Shown piece by piece: positions 1 to 9,359 of a stretch of 64,000 bases of DNA (position 1 is the first letter of the stretch; every line of letters begins with the position of its first letter). Made by a program: the position numbers and the translations under genes. Source of the stretch: Alkaliphilus transvaalensis ATCC 700919. GTDB lineage: Bacteria; Bacillota; Clostridia; Peptostreptococcales; Natronincolaceae. The stretch covers positions 103,562-167,561 of the forward strand of contig NZ_JHYF01000014.1 in the NCBI RefSeq assembly GCF_000621485.1, given 5' to 3'. The notes beneath the pieces are model-generated. The model did no database searches. It had not been told where the DNA came from and saw only the letters and a list, made by a program, of their open reading frames with translations.

Positions 1-55
1 TAAGCTCATCCCATTCAAAAGATATAACCTTTTTTCAGATAAAATTTTTAGGTTA

Positions 56-253
56 TCATAATCTGGATTTACAGCTAACAATGTTCCGCTGGATATGTTC
101 ATTTAAACCTTTTACTTTCAGTCTTGTTAGGCTTCTAAAATAATCTATCGATCTATCAGCTGCCGAAGCTACCAGAACTAATATTAAGCCCAACGATATC
201 ACTGTTGCAATACTTTTTTCAATTTTTATCCCTCCGCTATATAGTTCTGTCAA
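56..253 (-). CDS. Possible small membrane protein, unrecognised
   Basis: A 65-codon open frame with one hydrophobic stretch (about residues 14-31, SIATVISLGLILVLVASA) followed by a basic tail. The only canonical start is TTG at 253, which has no good ribosome binding site in front. A strong GGAGGG lies inside the frame, six bases before an ATT codon, so translation would need a rare start, or the original start is lost. That GGAGGG is the inner arm of a perfect 11-bp inverted repeat. I recognise no family. It could equally be a chance frame or a decayed gene. Confidence 0.25.
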   Translation of the reverse strand: MTELYSGGIKIEKSIATVISLGLILVLVASAADRSIDYFRSLTRLKVKGLNEHIQRNIVSCKSRL

Positions 254-270
254 GTATATGCGGAGGGATA
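227..270. repeat. Perfect 11-bp inverted repeat
   Basis: TATCCCTCCGC (227-237) pairs with GCGGAGGGATA (260-270) across a 22-base loop. There is no T-run on either strand, so it is not a typical terminator. In a minus-strand transcript the second arm contains GGAGGG, so the stem would hide the only good ribosome binding site of the small frame at 56-253. Confidence 0.6.
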
Positions 271-379
271 AGCCTTTATTTCTAACAAATTGATTATAGT
301 AAATATTTCATTCAATATGAGTTGATAGGTAATTGACTTATACTTATTTAAAGTTGTTTGCCTACTAACGCAATAACCC

Positions 380-3300
380 TTATAATATACTTTTATTTGC
401 CTTTGGTACTAAATATGGTGGCATTTCATGCTTTAATCTCCATATGATACTCATGGGTTGATTACCTGAATGACTTACATACTCACATGTACCTAAAAAT
501 ATAAAGGGGGCTGTATGGCCATTTTCCATCTTATATTCCCTCAGAAACATAGCTATTTTATTTCCTGTTTTTTTATGGTTAAGATACCTCTGGGCCATTT
601 TGCTATCTTCTGATACCTTGCTTTGGGTTTGCCAATGAAATAATTTTTCATTTATTGCATAGTCTTCATATAAAGTTGAAGGTGAAAAGTCTTTTTCTGA
701 TTTATTAAGGGTTACAAAAAATATATCTAGTTCCTTATCATTAAAATATTTTACCCCCTCTCTAAAAGAGGGTCTCCTTTTCTCGTTATAGTAGCCTAAA
801 GCAGCTAAAACTTGGGCACTGGAGTAGCTACTATGTATCCCTAGAGGACAAGGAAAATTAAATTCATGCTCAATCTCTAGTTGATTTAGGTTGTCATAAT
901 TATACTGCAGAATCTCTAGTATCTCTGACTTGATATCCTCATTGTTTAGAATATCTAAAATTCCCTCTTGTATTGAATTAAAACCTGATTTTTGTGGCTC
1001 TAGATCATAAAATGAATAATACAACATATTTAACATAAGTTCTTCTTGTTTATTATTCACAACAGGATTGTTTATATAAGTAGTCAAAAATTCTAGCAAC
1101 TTTCTAGAGTTTAAATGTAAGAGGTTCGATACCCTCTTTGCAAACAAACTTTCACCTATAGCACTATAGTTATCTTTCAAACCTGCATCTACCTTCATGC
1201 TATTAAATGTCCTATTGTTAGATCTCCCATATAAATCATATATCGATAAATGATGGTGCTTTAAAAAATTAGATAATGTTAACTCTAAACCCGAATCTTC
1301 TTCAAAATATTTTATCTTATTTATAAGATTTTTCTTTGTATTAGAACTCTCCTTTAAGTTCCTTAATACATACTCTTTTGCCTGTTTCTCTAATTGTATA
1401 AAACATCCTTTAGGTAAATTATGAAAACCATTTTCTACATAATGCTTTACTGAATGTTTTGTTTTTCCTATTAGGGCTCTAAATTTTTCTTCGAAATTAT
1501 AATTTTTATGAGCCTGTCCTACAAAGTCTAAGACTGTTAAGCACTCTTTTCCATCTGCTAGTCTCAATCCCCTACCTAACTGTTGCAAAAATATGGTTAA
1601 ACTTTCTGTCGGCCTCAAAAACAGTACTGTGTTAACTTCTGGAATATCTACTCCCTCATTATACAAATCTACTGTAAATATAAATTTAATTTCTCCACTA
1701 ATTAATTTGTACTTTGCTTCGTCTCTGATTGTCTTATCTACATCACCATAAAGTGCTATTGATGATATTTTAACTTTATTAAAAAAACTAGCCATATATT
1801 TGGCATGTTCTATACTTACACAAAAACCTAACCCCTTAACTTCATCTATATCAGATACATACTTATATATATTTTTTATCACTACATCATAGGTTCTTTT
1901 GTCATTTAAGGTATATACCTTTTCTAACTCCCTGATATCATAACCCTTTCTGCTCCATTTAAGTTTAGAAAGGTCCACTGTGTCACTTACACCAAAATAT
2001 TGGAACGGAGATAATAGTTTTCTATCTATCGCTTCTATTAGCCGCATTTCGCTGGCAATTGTATTGTCAAAGTATTCTAGTATACTTTTTCCATCCATTC
2101 TTTCAGGGGTTGCAGTTAGTCCTAACAATACTTTAGGCTTATAATAATTTAGAAGTTGTTGATATGAATTTGCCGCTGCATGGTGAAATTCATCCACAAT
2201 AATAAAATCATAAAAATCCTCTGTTGTATTTTCTTGAAGCTTATGACTGTTGAAACTTTGAATACTGATAAATAGATTTTCAAGAGAATTAGGGCTGTAT
2301 CTACCTACTAGTAACTCTCCGAAATTATTGTCCTTTAATATAGCTCTAAATGTATCTCTACTTTGCTTTAGTATTTCTTCTCTATGGGCTACAAATAAGA
2401 GCTTTGTTAAACCACCATTTTCTTTTTGATACCTCTTATAGTCAAAAGCAGATATTATAGTTTTTCCAACCCCTGTAGCTGCTACTAATAGATTCTTATT
2501 TCTACCATGCACTTTTCGTTCTACCTGTAGCCTCTCTAGTATTTCTTTCTGGTAATGATAAGGCTGAATATCAAAATTAAATGTAAAGTCATTATTATCA
2601 CTTCGCTTTGTCTTATTCAGGGCGTTTTTTAGCTTTACTATTTCCTGTTCATCATCAACATTAAAGGATATAAACTCCCCATCATTCCAATAGCTTTCAA
2701 AAGTTGTCTCAAACTTCTTGATGATATCAAAGGAATCTTTTTCAGTTACCTTAATGTTCCACTCTAAGCCAGAAGTTAAGGCAGGATTTGAAAGATTGGA
2801 TGAACCTATATAACAAGTGCTAAATCCTGTTTCTCTCTTAAACATGTAGGCTTTAGCATGTAATCTAGTTCTGTCTATATCATAAGAAATCTTAACCTCT
2901 GTGTTCTTTAATTTACTTAACTCCAGAATAGCCTTTAGATCAGTAGCCTCCATATAAGATGTTGTAATAACTCTAAGTCTTCCATTCTTCTGTTCAGTAA
3001 AGCGCTTTAGCTCCTCATAGATACACCTCAGTCCGCTCCATTTTATAAAGGAAACTAGCATATCTATAGAGTCACAGGTTAATATCTCCTTTTGTAATTC
3101 ACCTAACATATTAGGTTCATAACTCGACCCAGTGAATAGTGAGCTTTGAGATATTGGTGTAATAGGCCTAACAACACTTTCTCTTTCTATGCTTTTGATA
3201 CTATTAATTTTAGAGTAAACAGAAGTTAAAATCTCTCCTTCTTCTTCAATCTTTAGTTTATCAAACTCATCAACAGGTAGCCTAACACTTAAGATTTCTA

Positions 3301-3538
3301 TAACATCATTACAAGTTCTTATCTGACTTAACAAAGCTTCTTTGTCATCACTAATATTTTCTCTAACATATCTAAGGGCACGTCTAGTGACTTCTGAGAT
3401 ATAGGAAGATAAAATTTTTCTGGCTTCCTCAACATCAATATTTTCTTTCCCAACATCAAAATGATCTATGGATAATTCCTCTAAATCATTTCTAAGCTTT
3501 CTATTTATAATTTCTTCGTAAATCCCTTCCTTAAGCAT
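380..3538 (-). CDS. PLD-nuclease / SF2 helicase / DUF3427 protein
   Basis: Large multidomain DNA-processing protein of about 1,052 residues. A phospholipase-D-type nuclease domain comes first, with the HxK motif HAKAYMF near residue 228 followed by GSSN. An SF2 helicase core follows: Walker A ATGVGKT near 355, DEFH box near 450, GLTATPE near 474 and the motif VI signature QQLGRGLRL. The last 280 or so residues match the DUF3427 type of C-terminus. I chose ATG 3538 because GAGGTG lies six bases upstream; a GTG nine bases earlier overlaps that site. It lies 102 bases downstream of the HNH gene on the same strand. This architecture is common in mobile defence loci, and its exact function is not known to me. 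Host defence is inferred from the domains and the neighbour. Confidence 0.9.
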   Translation of the reverse strand: MLKEGIYEEIINRKLRNDLEELSIDHFDVGKENIDVEEARKILSSYISEVTRRALRYVRENISDDKEALLSQIRTCNDVIEILSVRLPVDEFDKLKIEEEGEILTSVYSKINSIKSIERESVVRPITPISQSSLFTGSSYEPNMLGELQKEILTCDSIDMLVSFIKWSGLRCIYEELKRFTEQKNGRLRVITTSYMEATDLKAILELSKLKNTEVKISYDIDRTRLHAKAYMFKRETGFSTCYIGSSNLSNPALTSGLEWNIKVTEKDSFDIIKKFETTFESYWNDGEFISFNVDDEQEIVKLKNALNKTKRSDNNDFTFNFDIQPYHYQKEILERLQVERKVHGRNKNLLVAATGVGKTIISAFDYKRYQKENGGLTKLLFVAHREEILKQSRDTFRAILKDNNFGELLVGRYSPNSLENLFISIQSFNSHKLQENTTEDFYDFIIVDEFHHAAANSYQQLLNYYKPKVLLGLTATPERMDGKSILEYFDNTIASEMRLIEAIDRKLLSPFQYFGVSDTVDLSKLKWSRKGYDIRELEKVYTLNDKRTYDVVIKNIYKYVSDIDEVKGLGFCVSIEHAKYMASFFNKVKISSIALYGDVDKTIRDEAKYKLISGEIKFIFTVDLYNEGVDIPEVNTVLFLRPTESLTIFLQQLGRGLRLADGKECLTVLDFVGQAHKNYNFEEKFRALIGKTKHSVKHYVENGFHNLPKGCFIQLEKQAKEYVLRNLKESSNTKKNLINKIKYFEEDSGLELTLSNFLKHHHLSIYDLYGRSNNRTFNSMKVDAGLKDNYSAIGESLFAKRVSNLLHLNSRKLLEFLTTYINNPVVNNKQEELMLNMLYYSFYDLEPQKSGFNSIQEGILDILNNEDIKSEILEILQYNYDNLNQLEIEHEFNFPCPLGIHSSYSSAQVLAALGYYNEKRRPSFREGVKYFNDKELDIFFVTLNKSEKDFSPSTLYEDYAINEKLFHWQTQSKVSEDSKMAQRYLNHKKTGNKIAMFLREYKMENGHTAPFIFLGTCEYVSHSGNQPMSIIWRLKHEMPPYLVPKANKSIL

Positions 3539-3640
3539 GCCTATCACCTCAGTTTTTTTCTAAGAGTAACATTCTATAACCCACACTTATTTCAAAGCAA
3601 TAATGTACAATAAACCTTATAGCAAATATCTAATAATTTA

Positions 3641-4513
3641 TTATCCAGCATGATATCTACTAGGTCCTCTGAATACCTCTTTAACATGCCAATTAACATA
3701 TATATCTTGCGGTTGATATTCGGGATGAATAGGACTAGCAACTTTTTTACCATGATAACCCATTAACCACTCTTTAAAACCACTTGTTCCGTGGGCTCCT
3801 TCAGCAACTAGTAATTGACGTGCATTCGTTAGTGTAAACACACCCCTATCAAAAAGCTTATGGTGCATTGCACATAGGGCAATACCATTATTCTCATTAT
3901 CTGGACCTCCTGCTTGATGCCATTTTATATGTGCCGCTTCTACTGCAACAAGATTATTTCCTAACCTAACATCAAAACCACATACAGCACATCTATATTC
4001 ATATGCTCGTAGGATCTTTTCTCTAAATTTTGGATCTCTACGTTTATTAATTACCTCATGAAAATCCAAACCAACTGCCGTGAGTATATCTTCATGAATT
4101 GTTTGTGGAAAATGACTATTTAATATTATTTGTGCCACTTCCCTAATAAGTGCTCCATCGCTTACTAATAATGAGTAAGCTTTATCATTGAAGCCTCCAA
4201 CTACATTATTATTTAGTAGCCACTTATCCCTTATATTGGACTTTTCAATAGAGGTATTTAAATTCCATATTCCATCATTAGTCAGGCGCACAAATGGCTG
4301 TTCTGGGTGGTATGATCTTCGTATTGGACCAAACTCGATTAATAACTCTTTTAAGGACTCTCTAACTTCTGCATATGGTAACTGTTGTGCTTTCTTTAGC
4401 TGTAGTTGCCCCAGTGCTAATAAAATAAGTAATGGCTTGTGGGGTGCTCTTTCATCGCCTCTCCTCCATACACTTAAGTTTTTAATAGCTTCTTTCAATT
4501 GATAGCCATCCAT
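3641..4513 (-). CDS. HNH endonuclease, phosphorothioate-DNA-binding type IV restriction family
   Basis: About 290 residues. The N-terminal half carries the signature WRRGDERAPHKPLLILLALG and later HPEQPFVRLTNDG. These match the sulfur-binding domain of McrA-like enzymes that recognise phosphorothioate-modified DNA. The C-terminal half is an HNH nuclease: CAVCGFD, AAHIKWH, NGIALCAMHHKLFD, with two CxxC-like zinc ligands and the catalytic His of AAHI. Such enzymes cut incoming DNA that carries dnd-type sulfur modification. No dnd genes are visible here, as expected for a host that excludes this mark. ATG 4513 is preceded by AAGGTGA; the TTG two codons upstream is less likely. It is probably cotranscribed with the helicase gene that follows. 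Confidence 0.85.
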   Translation of the reverse strand: MDGYQLKEAIKNLSVWRRGDERAPHKPLLILLALGQLQLKKAQQLPYAEVRESLKELLIEFGPIRRSYHPEQPFVRLTNDGIWNLNTSIEKSNIRDKWLLNNNVVGGFNDKAYSLLVSDGALIREVAQIILNSHFPQTIHEDILTAVGLDFHEVINKRRDPKFREKILRAYEYRCAVCGFDVRLGNNLVAVEAAHIKWHQAGGPDNENNGIALCAMHHKLFDRGVFTLTNARQLLVAEGAHGTSGFKEWLMGYHGKKVASPIHPEYQPQDIYVNWHVKEVFRGPSRYHAG

Positions 4514-4635
4514 TGTCAATCACCTTCTTTAGTAGTTTTTACCTTAGGTATTATGTAGCCCCTAAATATCTTACCAATTCATCTTAAATAATAATAAAAT
4601 TGGTAAAACCTATTACCCATCTTCTAATTGATTCT

Positions 4636-4812
4636 TTCTATATATACTAGTAAGTTTCCTCTTTTTTACACAACACCATTTGGGACAAGTAAGCAGTCCA
4701 TTGCCATCTACAAAAGGATGAACTCCAACAAAAATCCCATATAGCTGTGCAGCTCTTTCAACGGGATAACGGGATGTAGTTTGATTTCTATATACATGAA
4801 TAAATCCCTCAT
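4636..4812 (-). pseudogene. Fic-domain gene remnant
   Basis: Translating the minus strand gives VERAAQLYGIFVGVHPFVDG and then NG. This is the helix preceding, and most of, the Fic active-site motif HxFxDGNGR (motif at 4697-4720). The final Arg is replaced by Leu and the similarity stops there. The frame is closed by a stop about 11 codons upstream of the recognisable part. Only the catalytic core of a Fic/DOC AMP-transferase gene seems to survive, and it cannot make an active enzyme. It lies beside the HNH and helicase genes, consistent with an eroding defence or toxin island. Confidence 0.6.
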
Positions 4813-4974
4813 TGGGATTTTACCACTCTCTTCTTCTGTACAATATCAACCTTTCTACTCAACAGATCTTCCAACGGGTTTTTGTTATTAGAATATTTAT
4901 TATATTTAAATAAAGGAAATGAAAATTCAATGTGGAACTATACCTTTAATTTAATAAGGAGGATTGATTTCGTT

Positions 4975-6708
4975 ATGAGTAAAAAAATTATTAATTTTGA
5001 TAACCCAAATAGGACTATCAACCGATTTATTTATGTAGCCCTCATCATTGCTCTATTAATAACCTCTATCGTCTCCTATAATAGATTTACCACTAAGGAA
5101 GTGGTTCAAGTCCCAGCTATGCAAAAAGTTAATAGTAAGTATCCTTCCATAGACTATTCAACAGTAGAGTATAAGGATGGAAATATTATTAGTTCTATAT
5201 TGCCCTATGCAGATTTCTATAGCTATTTTAGCAAGCTCCCCCTTGGCCACACAAAAGCTTCTGGCAAGGGCGTTAACATAGGTATAATTGGTCAAGGCTA
5301 TGGAAAGCAGGTTTTAGCGGATATTGTCTATTATACTGCTAGAGATTCTTTTGTCTATCTTAGTGAAGAACTGTCAGTAACCCAGCTTTTAGGTCATGCC
5401 ATTAATATTGCTATCATTGATGATATTAGCCTTTATGATGCCGATGAAATAACTTCTTTTGTTGCAGATTGTCTTAAGGAAAATATAGCTGTAGTGATAC
5501 AGGGAGATCTATCAGAGACCGACCCATTAATCGAACTGACCAATCGCTTAGAAAATATGGGTGCAATTACTGTAGGATATGTTAATCGGGAGGGGTTACC
5601 CTATTATAGTGAGGAAGTTAGAAAGCCCTATAATAGCAGATTACATGATATTAATATTAATATCTTTACATCTGGCACCTTTGAGAATTTAGAAATCTTG
5701 AATTATAGGCAAGCTTTAGGAAGTATAGGTGGCGCATTAGCTATGCTACTTGAGGTTGAGGAATTTACTCCTCTAGCGTTAAAGGCACATCTAATAGAAA
5801 ACTCAGCTGATGTATGGATTTCATATGATATGTTAAACCCAGATAATTCATTTTTTAATAATGTAGACATTGACCCAATCACCAGTCAGTACATACCTAA
5901 AGAAAATTCTTCACTGTACCGCTTTAAACAATTAGATTTTGAAATGTTATTGGATATCAAGTTACCTAACCTATGGGCCAGTAATATCTACAATACTTAT
6001 AAAGCATGGGATATTTCTAAAGGAAATGTAGATGTGGCTGTTATTGACCAAGGCTTTCATCCAAATGCCCCCTTCTTGAAAAACAATGTTACTGAAGCCA
6101 AAGCCTTTGGAGATATAGCTTGGAATGGTAATTTTCATGGTACATCTATGGTAAGATCATTATTGTCAATTGCTCCTGAAGCTAAGCTTCATTTGTTATT
6201 GGCAGATGTATTTGAAGACAATGGCGGTCTATATACAGACAATATTATTGCTGCTCTAAATCATTGTATACAAGAAAATATTTCTGTCGTTTCTTTAAGC
6301 TGGTCTTTTACTTTATCTAAGGATGAAAACTTAATTAATAAAATTCAGGAAGCTAGAGACAAAGGAATTACAGTCGTTTGGTTCCACTATCCTAAGGATG
6401 AAGAGGGAATTATTAGAACCGATTTAATTTATTCATTCCAGTTTTCCCAGATGTATCAAATAACTACATCCCTTGTACCAGCCTTCGATAGATTTTTTGA
6501 AGATTCTATGTTTTATCCCCAAGAGATAAATTCTGGACTTTCTAGTACTGCTCCAGCAGTAGCTGGCTTAGTAGCCCTTATTAAGGAGGTAAAACCTGAA
6601 CTATCTCCCCAAGAAATTAAAGAGCTTCTTATCACGATAGAGCCTTCAGCTAAGAAAGATGGTGGGGTAGTTGTACCTGATATCTATGAAATTATAAAGA
6701 ATCTATAA
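4975..6708 (+). CDS. Membrane-anchored subtilase-like protein with a degenerate repeat
   Basis: About 577 residues with one N-terminal membrane segment (about residues 18-36) and no evident cleavage site, so probably anchored and facing outward. The C-terminal half is a peptidase S8 domain: Asp358 in VAVIDQG, His388 in FHGTS and Ser523 in GLSSTAPAVAG, the full triad though in altered motifs. The N-terminal half looks like a second, dead copy: GVNIGIIGQG lacks the Asp, and the Ser motif has become GSIGGALAMLL. I chose ATG 4975, 12 bases after AAGGAGG; upstream in-frame starts (ATG 4930, TTG 4882) are possible. It stands alone and ends at a hairpin. Substrate unknown. Confidence 0.75.
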   Translation: MSKKIINFDNPNRTINRFIYVALIIALLITSIVSYNRFTTKEVVQVPAMQKVNSKYPSIDYSTVEYKDGNIISSILPYADFYSYFSKLPLGHTKASGKGVNIGIIGQGYGKQVLADIVYYTARDSFVYLSEELSVTQLLGHAINIAIIDDISLYDADEITSFVADCLKENIAVVIQGDLSETDPLIELTNRLENMGAITVGYVNREGLPYYSEEVRKPYNSRLHDININIFTSGTFENLEILNYRQALGSIGGALAMLLEVEEFTPLALKAHLIENSADVWISYDMLNPDNSFFNNVDIDPITSQYIPKENSSLYRFKQLDFEMLLDIKLPNLWASNIYNTYKAWDISKGNVDVAVIDQGFHPNAPFLKNNVTEAKAFGDIAWNGNFHGTSMVRSLLSIAPEAKLHLLLADVFEDNGGLYTDNIIAALNHCIQENISVVSLSWSFTLSKDENLINKIQEARDKGITVVWFHYPKDEEGIIRTDLIYSFQFSQMYQITTSLVPAFDRFFEDSMFYPQEINSGLSSTAPAVAGLVALIKEVKPELSPQEIKELLITIEPSAKKDGGVVVPDIYEIIKNL

Positions 6709-6724
6709 AATATCCATAATAAAA

Positions 6725-6791
6725 GACTCTTTGTCATAATCAGAAGGGTATCCTAATTAAATGAATACCTACACAATTTTGACAAAGAGTC
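6725..6791. terminator. Long-stem hairpin between convergent genes
   Basis: GACTCTTTGTCA (6725-6736) pairs perfectly with TGACAAAGAGTC (6780-6791). A second short stem, GGTAT/ATACC, sits inside the 43-base loop. It lies between the 3' ends of the convergent subtilase and M28 genes. The T-rich flank is weak, so its role as terminator is inferred from position. Confidence 0.55.
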
Positions 6792-6941
6792 ACTGTTTAT
6801 TTTAAGACAAATTTAGTAAGCTAGCCCTAAGTAAAATATTTTAAATTAAATTTGTCAGATAAACTACTTAAACACCCTTTACTTCTATTTTTCTTTTTAC
6901 TAGATTTAATCCTTAAATCCACTTTTTAAATATTGTTCTAA

Positions 6942-8849
6942 CTAATAAAATATTCCTCTAATTAATTGATTTATATCTATATTCAGCCCATCAATATAAT
7001 TGATCATCTCCACAGGGTCTTCCCATTCTTTATAACTATTACTAATAGTTATGACAAATTCTCTAGCATCATATTCCATAAGGTATTCTATTCGACCTAT
7101 GATATTGGGGTTTTCAAGTTGATAGATTATTTTGTAGGGTACTCCATTAATTTCGACTGTTTCTGTCTTTAACTCTTCATTGTCATAGACCCTAATTCCT
7201 GCCTTTACCATTCTTTCTTCATCTAAAATTTCTATAGAAGTGCTTTCCAAATATCTTTCAGCTTCTTTTAAATAATTTAAGCGTATCCCATAGATTCCTT
7301 CCTGTGAGACCTCCATTTGATAAATTTTATCTACTTCATAGTCTTCTAAGTTAATTTCTTCATATTTCTTACCTAACTGAACTACTATACCCTTTAAATT
7401 AGCCTCGTCAAAAGAATTTTGCACCACAATATTGGGAAAGAATGAAGTAAACTCATCTAAATCTTTAAAATTATATTGGTTACCTATTACACGCTGTTTT
7501 TCTCCATTTACTTCAATAATCATAAATTCACCTAGACTTAATTTGCCCCTGGCTGTATTAATTGCTTCTGACATTTCTCTCATTTTTTGCATCTCTTCTG
7601 TTTCTTCTGTAATGGTCATCCTATGAAAAAGTTCTTCTCCATTAGTGATCATATAGTTAAAAAGGTCATTACTTAAAGTCTCTAATAACTGAAAATCTAC
7701 CTTTTCTATTGTGTCCTCTAAAGTATGTATAAAATCAAGTTCTTTACTACTTAACGTTAGGGCAGACCATCCCTTCACAGCAAAGGAGACATGATCTGAA
7801 ATACCATTATCTATCCTTTCCATCCTGTAGCCTTGTTGATGGAGATAGTTTTCCAAGTTCATCACTAGTGGATTCGTTTCACCTTGATGGGCAATTAATA
7901 ATGTATCGTCACCCTTTACCCCAATACTATCTAAATTGATATTAACAATCTCCTTATATTCACCTAAAATTGCCTCAACAAATATCTTGCTACCATGAAG
8001 TCCTGTTTCTTCTCCATTGAAGCCACAAAACAAGATATCAAAACCTAACTCATGCTCCTTCTGGTAGTCTACTAGTTTGCTGGCTATATCCAACAGAAGG
8101 GCCACCCCCGAGGCATTGTCGATGGCTCCGTCAATTTGCTTTTTTCCCACCATCCCCACATGGTCAAAGTGGGCTGATATCACAAGGGCTTTTTCATGAT
8201 CTTTCCCCTTTAATTTACCGACTACATTAGAAACTTCAACCTCTTCTCTCTCCATTTCAGCTACTATCTTTAAACTTACCTTCTCTAAAGAAGAAAGATA
8301 ATCATAAAAGTCTGGACTTATCTGTATTCGTGGCACTAGTCCCTTTGCATGTTGAGCACTTTTCTTAAAAACATCCGTCTTAATTAATACCAACTGATCT
8401 CCTTCAGTTTTAATTCCACTTCTAGCTTCACTCACTAGAATCTTATTAGAATCATCTACTATGCTAGTGGTATTATTTGTGTCTAAAGTAATTTCCCCTT
8501 CTATTGTAAAGCTTTCGGTATAATGAGCAATTAAATAGTCTGCCCCGTATTCTGCCTTTTTCTTTAATACTCCATCTGAAAAGACCTCTAGGGTAAATAG
8601 TTGTTCCTGTGGAAGATTTACCTCTTGTCTATAGAGGTGAAGATACCCCTCCTCAAAACCTGTTTCAAGCCCTAGGTCTTTAAAGGCTTGGGCAAGTCGA
8701 TTTTGTACTTTTAGATTTCCTGCTGTACCCGTCATTCTACCATGTAAATTACTGGCTGTTAGCCACTTAACGGTGGATTCTATGCTACTAAAATCGTTGT
8801 TAAAAACAGATGTTAGTTGACAGCTTGTTAGGATGAGTACTTGCAACAT
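6942..8849 (-). CDS. M28 family zinc peptidase, putative lipoprotein
   Basis: About 635 residues. Metal-site motifs of the M28 aminopeptidase family are clear: AHFDHVG (His227), GAIDNASG (Asp244), FNGEETG (Glu280 and Glu281) and INLDSIG. The C-terminal 230 residues carry no recognised domain. A lipobox-like LTSC lies only about ten residues from the only canonical in-frame start. Reading upstream in the same frame continues the hydrophobic signal (KKISVILLIMLQVLILTSC) but reaches no start codon. A well-placed AAAGGA plus ATG at 8907 lies in another frame, joined if one A of the A6 run (8885-8890) is removed. The gene therefore looks frameshifted in its signal peptide, by mutation, sequencing error or slippage. 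Confidence 0.8.
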   Translation of the reverse strand: MLQVLILTSCQLTSVFNNDFSSIESTVKWLTASNLHGRMTGTAGNLKVQNRLAQAFKDLGLETGFEEGYLHLYRQEVNLPQEQLFTLEVFSDGVLKKKAEYGADYLIAHYTESFTIEGEITLDTNNTTSIVDDSNKILVSEARSGIKTEGDQLVLIKTDVFKKSAQHAKGLVPRIQISPDFYDYLSSLEKVSLKIVAEMEREEVEVSNVVGKLKGKDHEKALVISAHFDHVGMVGKKQIDGAIDNASGVALLLDIASKLVDYQKEHELGFDILFCGFNGEETGLHGSKIFVEAILGEYKEIVNINLDSIGVKGDDTLLIAHQGETNPLVMNLENYLHQQGYRMERIDNGISDHVSFAVKGWSALTLSSKELDFIHTLEDTIEKVDFQLLETLSNDLFNYMITNGEELFHRMTITEETEEMQKMREMSEAINTARGKLSLGEFMIIEVNGEKQRVIGNQYNFKDLDEFTSFFPNIVVQNSFDEANLKGIVVQLGKKYEEINLEDYEVDKIYQMEVSQEGIYGIRLNYLKEAERYLESTSIEILDEERMVKAGIRVYDNEELKTETVEINGVPYKIIYQLENPNIIGRIEYLMEYDAREFVITISNSYKEWEDPVEMINYIDGLNIDINQLIRGIFY

Positions 8850-8907
8850 AATGAGTAAAATTACACTTATTTTCTTAATAGTTGTTTTTTATTTTTATAT
8901 TTTTCAT

Positions 8908-9359
8908 CTACATGTTCCTTTCTCTTTTAGATTTTGTCTTTCATTAACCAATATATCTAATCCCTAATATCTAAAATCTAATAAGTTTCTTTGCCCAACA
9001 TAAGATGTATTAATTAATAGTCAGAGGACTACATAGTAAATATTACCATATTTTAGTCTTGCGTTTTGTAGAAATTTGTCACAAGAACTTGTTTTATACC
9101 CCATTATAGTTAACGTTTCGATATTTAATTTCAAAATTAAACTATAATAGAAATTTGTCTCCTTTAGCCTATTATTTAAATCTTATCATAATCAACCTAC
9201 CCTAAATGTAAAATATGCCCTCTATCTTATATCTATCATTTTTGATACTATTAAAATAGGCATACTTATGATTTCTGTCAGCTAAAAACAGTTTGTTAAT
9301 ATAAAAATCTTATGATTGTTGAACATCCAACTGTCTCAAAAATTAAAGGAGGATTTACA
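8908..9359. other. Divergent intergenic region, no gene
   Basis: AT-rich spacer between the M28 gene (minus) and the GHL10/SLH gene (plus), so it should hold promoters for both. I see a 12-bp direct repeat TAGAAATTTGTC near 9069 and 9149. I also see a 9-bp inverted repeat ATTATAGTT (9103-9111) / AACTATAAT (9140-9148). No convincing coding frame or RNA gene. Confidence 0.4.
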
